Assembly: GCA_963702595.1 (NCBI GenBank)
Contig: CAVPDC010000012.1
Location: 60,148-124,147, forward strand
Length of the DNA stretch: 64,000 nt
Direction: 5' to 3'
DNA from: JALORV01 sp963702595
GTDB lineage: Bacteria; Pseudomonadota; Gammaproteobacteria; Burkholderiales; Burkholderiaceae_F
Position 1 is the first letter of the stretch. Every line of letters starts with the position of its first letter. Below, one piece after another: positions 9,661 to 17,100 of the stretch. The position numbers and the translations under genes are program-made. Below the pieces are notes generated by a model that was not told where the DNA came from, made no database searches, and saw only the letters and a list, made by a program, of their open reading frames with translations.

Positions 9661-10323
9661 GTGAAAAGTAGCAATCAGGGCCGATTGTGGTCGGTCGTCA
9701 ACCTGGCGGTAGTCGAAGCCATCACATTTGTCCTCGTGGGATGCGCAGCCAGCGGGCCGGTCTTGATTCGCGGAGAGCTGGCGTCCCGAGAGCGCATTGC
9801 CTTGACGGCCGAAAGCGTCGCCATCGTCGAACTCACGCGGGCCGAGGATGGCCGTGTCATCGCCGAACAGCGACTTCCCCTCGCTGACCGAAAGGTTCCC
9901 GTGCCTTTCGAACTGCAGGCACAACGCGCAGCGTTCGAAGGCGAAGCGATCTACCTCGTGCGTGGTGCCATCGCCTTGAACGGTAGGACCCGCTGGCTCA
10001 GCGATCCGGTCGAAGTGCGTGCGCAACCCGGCCCCATCAACGTCGGTACGTTGATACTGAAGCCCTACGAGCCCGTGGCGTTCAGTTCGCCGCTGGTCTG
10101 TGGCGACCGAAAGGCGAGCGTTGGCGTGGGTCGAAAGGGGCCGCGGGAATTCTTGCAGCTCACCGTCGGAGGAGAACGCTTCGAGTTGTACGAATCGATC
10201 ACGGCCTCCGGGTCGCGGTACGAGGCGGTCGATGACGCAAGGACCTACGTCTGGTTCAAAGGGCAGCGTGCCACCCTCACGGTGCGCGGCGTGACATATC
10301 CCGAGTGCGTGGTCGCCAACTAG
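9661..10323 (+). CDS. Lipoprotein with YbaY/YscW-like and MliC-like domains
   Basis: Envelope lipoprotein of 220 residues. A hydrophobic stretch ends in the lipobox LVGC (Cys near residue 28). A YbaY/YscW-type beta-sandwich follows (about 32-130: strands such as GELASRERIALTAESVAIVEL). The last 75 residues look like MliC, an inhibitor of C-type lysozyme, with SGSRYEAVDDARTYVWFKG and RATLTVRGVTYPEC. GTG 9661 is chosen because it places the lipobox at normal distance; the frame is open back to 9556 but that part looks non-coding. A role in resisting lysozyme is inferred. Confidence 0.75.
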   Translation: MKSSNQGRLWSVVNLAVVEAITFVLVGCAASGPVLIRGELASRERIALTAESVAIVELTRAEDGRVIAEQRLPLADRKVPVPFELQAQRAAFEGEAIYLVRGAIALNGRTRWLSDPVEVRAQPGPINVGTLILKPYEPVAFSSPLVCGDRKASVGVGRKGPREFLQLTVGGERFELYESITASGSRYEAVDDARTYVWFKGQRATLTVRGVTYPECVVAN

Positions 10324-10414
10324 CACGCCATTCCCAAGGTGAGCGGAACTGCGAGATGATTCAACACCATGTTCTGAAAAGCGTCAGCCGATTGCTCACG
10401 TAGCGGTTGTCATC

Positions 10415-10425
10415 CAGAATCGCCT
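10415..10425 (+). repeat. Spacer 11-mer CAGAATCGCCT, copy 2
   Basis: Second identical copy, 18 bases before the next gene start. Confidence 0.6.
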
Positions 10426-10442
10426 CAAGCAGACCTTGTGAC

Positions 10443-10928
10443 ATGGACGAGAAGCCAACACCCGAAGAGACGGCCCGGTGGCAGCGCCGGTTGGCAAGTC
10501 AGGCAAACAACCGGGCATGGACGCTGGCGGAGGCCGTATCGCGGACGGCTGAAGAAGACGAAGAGATGTTGCAGGCGGCGCATGCCGCAATGCACTTCTG
10601 GAAGATCGTCGGCAACGACAACAACCGGGCGCATGCGGCACAGTTGGTCGCCCATGTCTACGCGTTGCTCGGCCTCCCCGGGCCAGCAGCCCATTACCTA
10701 GCGAAGTCGCAGCCGGTCTTCTTTACAGATGGGGCCGAGGCTTGGGAATCTGCCCTCGCTCATGCGGTGGCGGCCAACGTAGCAGCCGCGCAGAAGGATG
10801 CCGCCGCTCACCAAGAACACTACGCCACGGCATTGGAGCTTGTGGCGAAGCTCCCGGATCCCGAGGACCGTAAGATTCTGGAGGCGACCCTGCGCGTAGT
10901 GCCATCGCCCGGCAAAGCTTCTGCGTGA
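10443..10928 (+). CDS. Hypothetical alpha-helical protein, TPR-like
   Basis: A 161-residue soluble protein, almost wholly helical and rich in alanine. Segments such as AHAAQLVAHVYALLGLPGPAAHYLAKS and AAHQEHYATALELVAKL alternate as helical pairs, as in tetratricopeptide-type proteins, but no exact TPR consensus is present. ATG 10443 is chosen over 10407 because the residues before it look unstructured. No function can be given. Confidence 0.7.
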   Translation: MDEKPTPEETARWQRRLASQANNRAWTLAEAVSRTAEEDEEMLQAAHAAMHFWKIVGNDNNRAHAAQLVAHVYALLGLPGPAAHYLAKSQPVFFTDGAEAWESALAHAVAANVAAAQKDAAAHQEHYATALELVAKLPDPEDRKILEATLRVVPSPGKASA

Positions 10929-10956
10929 CGCCGGCAACAGGCGGCCATCTGCCGTC

Positions 10957-11256
10957 GTGGGACGAACTGTGATTATCGAAACACTTCTCGCAATGCTGGT
11001 GGCTATAGGCCTTCTCGATGCATGGGTCACATGGCGCGTGCTGGGCGATGGCCTGTCGTCGCACGGGCAGCGGGCCGCTCAGATCGCCCTCGTCTGGCTG
11101 CTTCCGTTGCTGGGTGCACTGATTGTGTTGAATCTCCAGCGTCGAAATGCTGAAAAGGGATCCGGTCGCTACCGCGAGATCCCAGATGCGGGAGATGATT
11201 TCGCTTTCTCGCGACAGTCGTTCAAGAAATTGGAAGACGCCATTGATGGCGACTGA
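10957..11256 (+). CDS. Small membrane protein, hypothetical
   Basis: A 99-residue protein with two hydrophobic helices (about residues 6-28 and 41-59, the second VWLLPLLGALIVLNLQRRN) and a polar, acidic C-terminal tail. The start is GTG at 10957 or 10969; both give the same topology. It lies 28 bases after the preceding helical protein, in a spacer carrying the GGCGGCCA-type repeat. I do not recognise the family. Confidence 0.6.
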   Translation: MGRTVIIETLLAMLVAIGLLDAWVTWRVLGDGLSSHGQRAAQIALVWLLPLLGALIVLNLQRRNAEKGSGRYREIPDAGDDFAFSRQSFKKLEDAIDGD

Positions 11257-11303
11257 GCCAGCGCAGGAGCTTTCGGCCAACAGCAGTCGTCTGCAACCTG
11301 GGT

Positions 11304-11314
11304 CAGAATCGCCT
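11304..11314 (+). repeat. Spacer 11-mer CAGAATCGCCT, copy 3
   Basis: Third identical copy, 31 bases before the LysE gene. Confidence 0.6.
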
Positions 11315-11344
11315 GAAAGCTGACCCCCCTAACGGAAGCACTCG

Positions 11345-11962
11345 ATGTCGTTTCTTGCCTTCCTTGTCGCCGCCATTATCCTGGCCGTTACGCCGGGTCC
11401 CGGCATTGCCTATGTCGTAGCACGCACCGTTGCGGGCGGGCGCACTGAAGGACTGGCTTCGTGCTTCGGCACTGGCATGGGCGGAATGCTCCATGTCCTC
11501 GCTGCCGCCTTGGGCCTGTCACTGATTGTCGCCCAGTCGGCCGTCGCGTTCAGTGTGGTCAAGTACCTAGGGGCGGCGTACCTCATCTACCTCGGCCTTC
11601 GGCTGTTGCTGCGCACGGACGACGCCTTCAAGATCGATCGTGTGGCTTCGCAAGGTGCCCGGCGAGCGCTGCTCGAAGGCGTCCTCGTCGAGGCGTTGAA
11701 TGTCAAAACCGCGCTTTTCTTTCTCGCTTTCCTGCCGCAGTTCGTAACGCCGGGTGAACCGCTGGTGCCGCAGCTGGTGCTGCTTGGAAGTATCTGCGTG
11801 ACGCTCAACACACTTGTCGACGTTGCCGCCGTATTCGCAGCGGATCGCCTGCTGCAGTCGGGCACGGCCCGCGCGGCCCGTGCACGGCTACTGACCCGCA
11901 TGTCGGGCGTAACAATGCTGGGGCTTGGCGCTTACCTGGCGCTTGCGCGGCGAGAGGCGTAA
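11345..11962 (+). CDS. LysE/RhtB family amino-acid exporter
   Basis: Inner-membrane exporter of 205 residues with about six transmembrane helices. The family signature TPGPGIAYVVARTVAGGRTEG lies at residues 17-37, and a later GVLVEALNVKTALFFLAFLPQF segment is also typical. LysE/RhtB proteins export amino acids such as lysine, threonine or homoserine lactone; the substrate cannot be told here. ATG 11345 follows an AACGGAAG ribosome-site-like sequence. It is monocistronic between repeat-bearing spacers. Confidence 0.93.
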   Translation: MSFLAFLVAAIILAVTPGPGIAYVVARTVAGGRTEGLASCFGTGMGGMLHVLAAALGLSLIVAQSAVAFSVVKYLGAAYLIYLGLRLLLRTDDAFKIDRVASQGARRALLEGVLVEALNVKTALFFLAFLPQFVTPGEPLVPQLVLLGSICVTLNTLVDVAAVFAADRLLQSGTARAARARLLTRMSGVTMLGLGAYLALARREA

Positions 11963-12036
11963 CGCGGCCAGTAGCCGCCGTCACTGGCTCACGTCACAAT
12001 CACCCAAGAGCAGACGTATCTGAGAAAACAGAACCG

Positions 12037-12345
12037 ATGACCGTGTCCCCGAACGCTCAGCAGTGGCGCGAACGGTGGCGCGTGTTCGGTCTCCTGTGGA
12101 TTGTCTTCGCTGCCTGGCCGGTAGTGGGGCTCACCGTGGACAAGCTAGGGTACGGTCGGGCCTTCTTCTGGATCTTTGTACCAGCGCTCTTTCTCGCATT
12201 CTTTGCGACGGTGCGGCGAGCTCACGTTCGCCGAGTTCCGAATGGGCAGGTCATCCTCTGGATGTGCTCAGGTCCCGCTTCAATGCCAAGCGGGATGAGG
12301 TTCAGGCGGGCGAGGCCTTCGTTGGCTTTGTGCGGACCCGTGTAG
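12037..12345 (+). pseudogene. Membrane protein gene, 3' end lost
   Basis: The first about 70 codons encode a plausible membrane protein with two hydrophobic helices (LLWIVFAAWPVVGLTV and AFFWIFVPALFLAFFATV) and a basic stretch. From about 12,240 the frame runs antisense over a different gene and loses protein-like character before stopping at 12,345. The natural 3' end therefore appears replaced. The family is not recognised. Confidence 0.5.
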
Positions 12346-12458
12346 CCGGGAGCAGCAGGAGCTTTCCACGAGACGGCCTGAATCGGTACGGGCCAGAACG
12401 AGAGGTAGGCGACCAGTCCGAGAACAGCAAACGCGAGCAACCAGAGGACCCGTTTCAT
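12222..12458 (-). pseudogene. SMP-30/strictosidine synthase-like gene, N-terminal fragment
   Basis: The first 64 residues look like the N-terminus of a membrane-anchored SMP-30/strictosidine synthase-type protein: one hydrophobic anchor (WLLAFAVLGLVAYLSFWP), then PGYTGPHKANEGLARLNLI and GIEAGPEHI, the usual lead-in to the first propeller blade. After that the frame is antisense to the convergent gene and ends. The rest of the propeller (over 250 residues) is missing. Confidence 0.55.
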
Positions 12459-12595
12459 GGTGCTCTCCGTTCAGTGGATCAGTGGCGAGCGGGAATCATG
12501 TCTGGTTTGGAGGCAAGTCGCCAGCCAAAGCCAAAGGCAGGTTATGGCCGCTTTCGGTATTCACAGCCTCGGGGGTCGAGGTATGGCCCAGAATC

Positions 12596-12889
12596 TCAGA
12601 GCATGCTTGAGCGGGCTCCAAAGAAAAGCAGGTCCAAGAGCCCGGCCAGGAAGTCATCCTGTAAATGCGCGCTTGCCTCATTGCGGCGCGTTTCCATTGA
12701 GCAACGCTGCAGCTCCGTCGCCCCATCCGAATCACCACAAGATGTCCAAACAGCTGCGTAGCGCTGCTGTTCGGATGCAATGTCGATTGGTGCAGGACCT
12801 GTCGCGCATCCTGTCATCAGCGAGCAAGTCTTGAGCGCAAGAGCGATGGGCCTGGCGGACGACAAGCGGGGAGAAGGCAAGAGCGGCAT
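12596..12889 (-). CDS. Putative small lipoprotein
   Basis: A 97-residue reading frame with a hydrophobic N-terminus ending in the lipobox LMTGC (Cys near residue 28), followed by ATGPAPID and a polar region with two further cysteines (TSCGDSD, ELQRCSM). It follows another lipoprotein gene on the same strand by about 100 bases. No family is recognised, and a chance frame in GC-rich DNA remains possible. Confidence 0.4.
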   Translation of the reverse strand: MPLLPSPRLSSARPIALALKTCSLMTGCATGPAPIDIASEQQRYAAVWTSCGDSDGATELQRCSMETRRNEASAHLQDDFLAGLLDLLFFGARSSML

Positions 12890-12987
12890 CGTTGCTCGGA
12901 CTGAGCCTCCGCTTGGCGCGTCCGCTCGTGGCTCACTGTGGTGCCGCAGTTTTTCGGCAGAAGATGACCGGCCTCAATCGCACGCCG

Positions 12988-13833
12988 CTAACGTGGCGCA
13001 TCGGCAAAGAATCCCACTCCAGCCGTCCGCGCGGGATCTTGTACAGCGACCATCAACTGCCGGCGGGTCGCGGACGGGAGCGTCACGACCGCGACTCCCG
13101 CTGCGGGGCCAGTGATGTCACATACACCCAGCGGGAGGGGCGGACCAAACACCAGATTGACAGTGAACACGTTTTTCCCGCCTGCGCGAGGAGAGACGCT
13201 ACCCGTGACCTGACACCCGGCTACGCTGGCACCAACGACGCCCGTCGGCAGAATGGTCAGATTTGATCCGCCCCGAGGGGTCACCACGCTCCAGTTGCCA
13301 GCCACGCTGGCGAGCTGTGCCGCGGCCTCATAGTCGTAAGTCGCTACGGCAACGCGTGCCGTAGAAAATGGCCACGGCGTCGGCGGTACCGGTGGAGGAA
13401 GACCGGGCAAGAATCCTGTAAAGGCGTCCGTCGCCGTGTAGGAACCCAGGATCTGGCCAACGGCCCCCGCGGCGTTGTAGAAGTAATTCCGACCGTCGAG
13501 GCTACCGACATAGTTGCCGGTCGCATTGTTGCGGACCCCGGCACTTTGCACGACGCCAAAAGCGACGGGGACTGCCGCGCGCGTGGCATAGACCCCCCAA
13601 ATCGTTGCGTCGTCCAGCACTAGCAGAGAGAGGGCGTAGTCCGGTTGGGTGACCGACCCGGAGTAGAGCCCCTCCAGCCGCAACTGCGGCGGCGGCGGCG
13701 GTGGTGGCGGCGGAGGGGCGCTGGTGTTCCCCGGAGCATCGTCGCCACATGCGGAAACGCCCATGGCGATGACACATGCAGCAAACAGCTTCCTGGTCGA
13801 TGGCAGTGACTGCGATGTCGTCTGGCAGGACAT
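12988..13833 (-). CDS. Exported lipoprotein with polyproline linker, unknown function
   Basis: A 281-residue envelope lipoprotein. The signal sequence ends in the lipobox GVSAC (Cys about residue 29). A spacer with about ten consecutive prolines follows, then a beta-rich domain with repeated glycine-containing strands (LEGLYSGSVTQ, GNYVGSLDGRNYFY, VAGNWSVVTPRGGSN). ATG 13833 is chosen because GGAGA lies just upstream; an earlier in-frame ATG at 13875 lacks this. The polyproline probably holds the domain away from the membrane. The family is unknown to me. Confidence 0.72.
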   Translation of the reverse strand: MSCQTTSQSLPSTRKLFAACVIAMGVSACGDDAPGNTSAPPPPPPPPPPQLRLEGLYSGSVTQPDYALSLLVLDDATIWGVYATRAAVPVAFGVVQSAGVRNNATGNYVGSLDGRNYFYNAAGAVGQILGSYTATDAFTGFLPGLPPPVPPTPWPFSTARVAVATYDYEAAAQLASVAGNWSVVTPRGGSNLTILPTGVVGASVAGCQVTGSVSPRAGGKNVFTVNLVFGPPLPLGVCDITGPAAGVAVVTLPSATRRQLMVAVQDPARTAGVGFFADAPR

Positions 13834-13980
13834 GCGAACTTCTCCGTGAGGTATCGAGCCGCCAGATCGAACCATGAAACGGCGTCTGCTTTACGCTGAT
13901 TCTGCCCATGCTTGCCAGCGGCAGCAATGGCCGGCTACTGTCCCAGCAGAAGCCACTTCTGCGGGCCTAGATACGGCCCG

Positions 13981-14382
13981 TCAATCGCGGGTGTCCCGAG
14001 GCCACCCGCAGGCCTGGGACGTCTTACAGCCGACGCGCTGCCAAGACTCACTGCCCGGTGGCGTAATCGCCGTCCGCGCGGGTGGCATCAGCGCGCAACT
14101 TGTTCCCATCGCGGCGCATGCAATCTGCGCGGTCAACAGCAGCGCAAGCGACTGCACTCGGGACCCGCTCGGCGTTTCCCACTCGGATCGCAGTGACAGC
14201 GGGCTCTCGCTGCGCGCTGGAGGGGCGAGGCGGTCGGCGCCCTGCGCTGTCAGTACCAGCGAAGAAGACCGTTCGCTCGGCAATGAACGAAGGGCGGCTT
14301 TCGCATCAGGTTCTTGTGCCCCACTGACGACAGGCACCGAGCCGAGAGCAGCGATACAGACAATGGCAAGGAGCCTCATCAC
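13981..14382 (-). CDS. Putative small exported protein
   Basis: The first 22 residues form a good signal peptide (MMRLLAIVCIAALGSVPVVS, cleavage near SGAQ). The remaining 110 residues are of low complexity, with one hydrophobic stretch (LALLLTAQIACAAMG). The opposite strand is also open here, so coding status rests mainly on the signal peptide. Confidence 0.38.
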   Translation of the reverse strand: MMRLLAIVCIAALGSVPVVSGAQEPDAKAALRSLPSERSSSLVLTAQGADRLAPPARSESPLSLRSEWETPSGSRVQSLALLLTAQIACAAMGTSCALMPPARTAITPPGSESWQRVGCKTSQACGWPRDTRD

Positions 14383-14538
14383 AGTCCAGTCCCGGTCCGG
14401 GAAGTTACATTTTCTGCCTTGGCTTCCATGTCCGCAATGCGGCAGCTTGAGCGCCGTCCTGCAATTTCTGCTTCTGGCCGACCTGAGACTAGTGCTCGCT
14501 ATTGCGACGGGCGCTTGCGGTCCAGCTGAAGCGATCGG

Positions 14539-14751
14539 CTAAGCCGCGACCGTTACGAGTTCAATGGATGACGTCGGCGGAGGCACCGGCAGTCCGTCCT
14601 CCCGGAGCCCTTCCAAGTGAAACTCAATGGCTTCACGGATGAGGCGCATTGCTTCGTCGCGCGTTTCGCCGACCGCAACGCAGCCAGGAAGGTCTGGAAC
14701 ATAGGCGCCGTAGGAGGTTTCGCCCTTCTCAACAATTACAACGTAATTCAT
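14539..14751 (-). CDS. hicB: HicB family antitoxin
   Basis: Antitoxin of 70 residues with the partial RNase H-like HicB fold: YVVIVEKGETSYGAYVPDLP, then GCVAVGETRDEAMRLIREAIEFH. There is no C-terminal DNA-binding domain, so this is the short form. It follows hicA by 7 bases on the same strand and neutralises it by covering its RNA-binding face (known for the family). Confidence 0.93.
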   Translation of the reverse strand: MNYVVIVEKGETSYGAYVPDLPGCVAVGETRDEAMRLIREAIEFHLEGLREDGLPVPPPTSSIELVTVAA

Positions 14752-14758
14752 AGAAGCC

Positions 14759-14953
14759 TCACTTCTTCAACCCTGCCTGGCGCAAGGCGCTGTTCAAGGT
14801 ACCGATAGGCAACTCGACGCTGGGCTTGCCCGACACAGTGACGGTACCCGGTTTGGTTGGATGGTGGTACTGGCGGTGGCTGCCTTTGGTCCGCACCAAG
14901 AACCAGCCGTCTGCCTCCAATCGCACGATGAGATCCCTTACCTTAACTGGCAT
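14759..14953 (-). CDS. hicA: HicA family mRNA interferase toxin
   Basis: Toxin of 64 residues with a double-stranded-RNA-binding-like fold. It shows the family pattern VRDLIVRLEADGWFLVRTKG followed by SHRQYHHP, whose first His is the catalytic residue, then VTVSGKPSVELPIGTLNSAL. It is the first gene of a hicAB operon. HicA cuts mRNA and stops translation when HicB is lost (established for the family). Confidence 0.93.
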   Translation of the reverse strand: MPVKVRDLIVRLEADGWFLVRTKGSHRQYHHPTKPGTVTVSGKPSVELPIGTLNSALRQAGLKK

Positions 14954-15050
14954 TCAAGGCGCCTCAGATCGACACGGGCCCAATTGTCGGGAATCTCCCA
15001 AATGTTGCAAGTACTCCTCGACGATGTTCCGCGAAGTGGCAGCTCTTAGG

Positions 15051-15103
15051 CAGATCGTGCGGCGCAACCGAACGGCGGCAGTTGGCCGCCAGCTGCGGTC
15101 GTC
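15051..15103 (+). repeat. Direct repeat flanking PemK-like module, left copy
   Basis: About 50 bases beginning CAGATCGTGCGGCGCAAC and ending GCGGTCGTC. A diverged copy lies at 15972-16020 in the same orientation. The left copy runs into the last codon of the PemK-like gene. Confidence 0.65.
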
Positions 15104-15521
15104 AGTCCGTACCCCGTAAGGCTTGGTACGCGGCCTGCGCCGCCCGCATCATCGAAGGGTGAAGGCTTCCCAGCTTCGAGTTCTGGCCGTGTGGTGCCTG
15201 CGCAGGCACCGCGAAAAAGCTTTCATTCCAAGGAAGTTCTACCAACTGCCTGAAGTCGAACTTGGTGTCGAACGAGAGTCCGGCGCCGCCGTACGCGGCT
15301 GGGTTACCGTGCTTCGTGATCGCGAACTCGCCCTTGTGGAGTCGGTTCAGGTTTTGAGAGGTGCCGTACGCGACAGTCACCGAAACCCCGTCCTCCCGCT
15401 CCGTGATGCCGCACACCAGCGCGGGCCGCGGCTTCGGACCGGGGTTGCGCTGCGGAAGGTTCGGGAAACGGCACCAGACAATGTCGCCCGGCGCCGGGGG
15501 CTTCCACCGGGCCGCCATCAA
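15102..15521 (-). CDS. PemK/MazF-like toxin
   Basis: A 139-residue protein whose start resembles PemK/MazF endoribonucleases: PGDIVWCRFPN, then PGPKPRPALVCGI, with the Arg-Pro-Ala-Leu-Val strand typical of the SH3-like barrel. The rest (VTVAYGTSQNLNRLHKGEF) diverges from standard MazF. It overlaps the upstream small gene by 4 bases, so the two are coupled in an antitoxin-first operon. Toxin identity is inferred from fold pattern and context. Confidence 0.72.
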   Translation of the reverse strand: MMAARWKPPAPGDIVWCRFPNLPQRNPGPKPRPALVCGITEREDGVSVTVAYGTSQNLNRLHKGEFAITKHGNPAAYGGAGLSFDTKFDFRQLVELPWNESFFAVPAQAPHGQNSKLGSLHPSMMRAAQAAYQALRGTD

Positions 15522-15793
15522 AACAGCGATTGCTTCTTCACGACCCGGCCCTTGGGCAACGCTGCGCCGGCGATCTTTCCAAGCGCCTTGACATCCCGCG
15601 CCGACAGCGGCCCATCATCGGCTTCGTACGCCGGCAACTCCTCTTTGGCCATGCGCGACAGTGCCATGTGCACGATCTCCGTCTCCGAGAGGTCGAAGCG
15701 CGCAGCCATGGCTTTCACGGTCTGGCGAGTCACGCCGAACTGCGTGTCGCGTGTTCGGAACTTCAGCAACAGGCTGGAGGGGGTCGCTGGCAT
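15518..15793 (-). CDS. Putative antitoxin of the PemK-like module
   Basis: A 91-residue basic protein. The N-terminal half (LLLKFRTRDTQFGVTRQTVKAMAARF) followed by DLSETEIVHMALSRMAKEEL fits a strand plus two helices, as in ribbon-helix-helix antitoxins. The tail is basic and could wrap the toxin. It is upstream of and overlaps the toxin gene, and an AT-rich inverted repeat lies just before its start. I do not recognise it as a named antitoxin family. Confidence 0.65.
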   Translation of the reverse strand: MPATPSSLLLKFRTRDTQFGVTRQTVKAMAARFDLSETEIVHMALSRMAKEELPAYEADDGPLSARDVKALGKIAGAALPKGRVVKKQSLF

Positions 15794-15807
15794 GGTGGCT
15801 CCAATAC

Positions 15808-15826
15808 GTATATGTAAAGTATATAC
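15808..15826 (-). promoter_or_regulatory. AT-rich inverted repeat, promoter/operator of the PemK-like operon
   Basis: GTATAT (15808-15813) and ATATAC (15821-15826) form an inverted repeat with a 7-base spacer, 15 bases upstream of the antitoxin start. It is the only AT-rich stretch nearby and contains TATA-like hexamers, so it may hold both the -10 element and the antitoxin operator. Confidence 0.5.
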
Positions 15827-15971
15827 ACAGAAACCAAAACCAGCAACTGTCTGTCGCCAGACCGCGCGCCGCGCTGTACACCCAATCGAAGAGGCTGATC
15901 ACACGCGTCTGAAAGTCCCGCTCAGATCAACCCGAACTACGCACTAAGTGCCAAATGAGTCCGCTGTTGGG

Positions 15972-16020
15972 CAGATCGTGCGGTGCAACTAAATGGCAGC
16001 AGATGGCCGAAGCGGTCGTC
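15972..16020 (+). repeat. Direct repeat flanking PemK-like module, right copy
   Basis: Diverged copy of the 15051-15103 element: begins CAGATCGTGCGGTGCAAC and ends GCGGTCGTC. The two copies bracket the two-gene module and its promoter. Confidence 0.65.
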
Positions 16021-16052
16021 TGACAGCAAGGCCGATCCGCCCGCCGTCGTCC

Positions 16053-16829
16053 CTAGCAGATCGCGTAGCCGCCATCGACGCGAATCGTCTCTCCGGTAAC
16101 AAAGTCCGAGGCAGACGAAGCCAGGAAGATGGCGGGGCCCGCGAGTTCCTCTGGGAGGCCCCAGCGACCTGCCGGTGTGCGGGCCAGGATGGCGTCGCCC
16201 ATGGCCTTGAGTTCCTCACCTCGAACGGGCGCCGTCATGTCGGTTTCGATCCAGCCCGGCGCGAGTGCATTGACTTGGACGCCATGCGGCGCAAGCTCGA
16301 TGGCCATCGACTTGGTCAGCTGGACGATTGCGCCTTTGGCAGCACTGTAGGACGGCACCAGGCCGGACCCGAAGTAGGAATACATGCTGGCGATGTTGAC
16401 GATCTTGCCCTGCTTGCGTGCCGCCATTGACTGGCCAGCTATCTTGGAAAGCAGGAATACGGCATTCAGTTGCGTCTCTATCACGTTGTCCCAGGACTCC
16501 GGCGACTCCTGCAGGATTCCGCCGCTGAGGGAGACGATCCCGGCGTTATTGACCAGGATGTCTACTGGCCCGAGTTCCGCTTCAACCTGTCTGAATGCAG
16601 GCTCAAGCGCGGCGCGATCAGTCACGTCTACCAGGATTGCCATCGACGGCACGCCCGCGGCCTTCAGCTCAGCGAGGACACGGGCGTTCTTTTCCTTGTT
16701 GCGGCCGAATATCGCCACCGCGGCCCCAGCTTCCGCGAAACCCAGCGCAATGCCGCGTCCGATTCCACCATTACCGCCCGTGACCAGTGCCACCCGTCCG
16801 CTCAAGTCGAAAGTTGCTGGCATCGACAT
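16053..16829 (-). CDS. SDR family oxidoreductase
   Basis: Short-chain dehydrogenase/reductase of 258 residues. It has the Rossmann motif TGGNGGIGRGIALGF (about residues 15-29), NNAG near 90, the catalytic Ser of IASMYS, and YSAAK with the catalytic Tyr and Lys near 158-162. The C-terminus ends in FVTGETIRVDGGYAIC. The best likeness is to classical SDRs such as 3-oxoacyl-ACP or sugar/polyol reductases. ATG 16829 is chosen because AAGGGA precedes it; the frame is open further upstream without sense. Confidence 0.9.
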   Translation of the reverse strand: MSMPATFDLSGRVALVTGGNGGIGRGIALGFAEAGAAVAIFGRNKEKNARVLAELKAAGVPSMAILVDVTDRAALEPAFRQVEAELGPVDILVNNAGIVSLSGGILQESPESWDNVIETQLNAVFLLSKIAGQSMAARKQGKIVNIASMYSYFGSGLVPSYSAAKGAIVQLTKSMAIELAPHGVQVNALAPGWIETDMTAPVRGEELKAMGDAILARTPAGRWGLPEELAGPAIFLASSASDFVTGETIRVDGGYAIC

Positions 16830-17001
16830 GTTCAATCCCTTCTTTGGCTTCTGGATCTCGGCCACCGGTGTCCTGCACGGACATCGAGGAACGCGACGGC
16901 CTCGTGGGTTCAGCACGACGACCGGCTTTCTAGCCGAGAAATCCTAACACTCGATCGGTGGCGGTAGGCCACCGGTGAAAGCGAAGCCGTCGTGCCTGCA
17001 C

Positions 17002-17012
17002 CAGAATCGCCT
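17002..17012 (+). repeat. Spacer 11-mer CAGAATCGCCT, copy 4
   Basis: Fourth identical copy, inside the long non-coding stretch. Confidence 0.6.
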
Positions 17013-17100
17013 TATGGTTTGGGCGAGTACCGAATTCATCATCGACACACCAGCCTGCCTGCGGACGCAACCCGCCACGGTGTCAGATTCGGGTCGGGTT

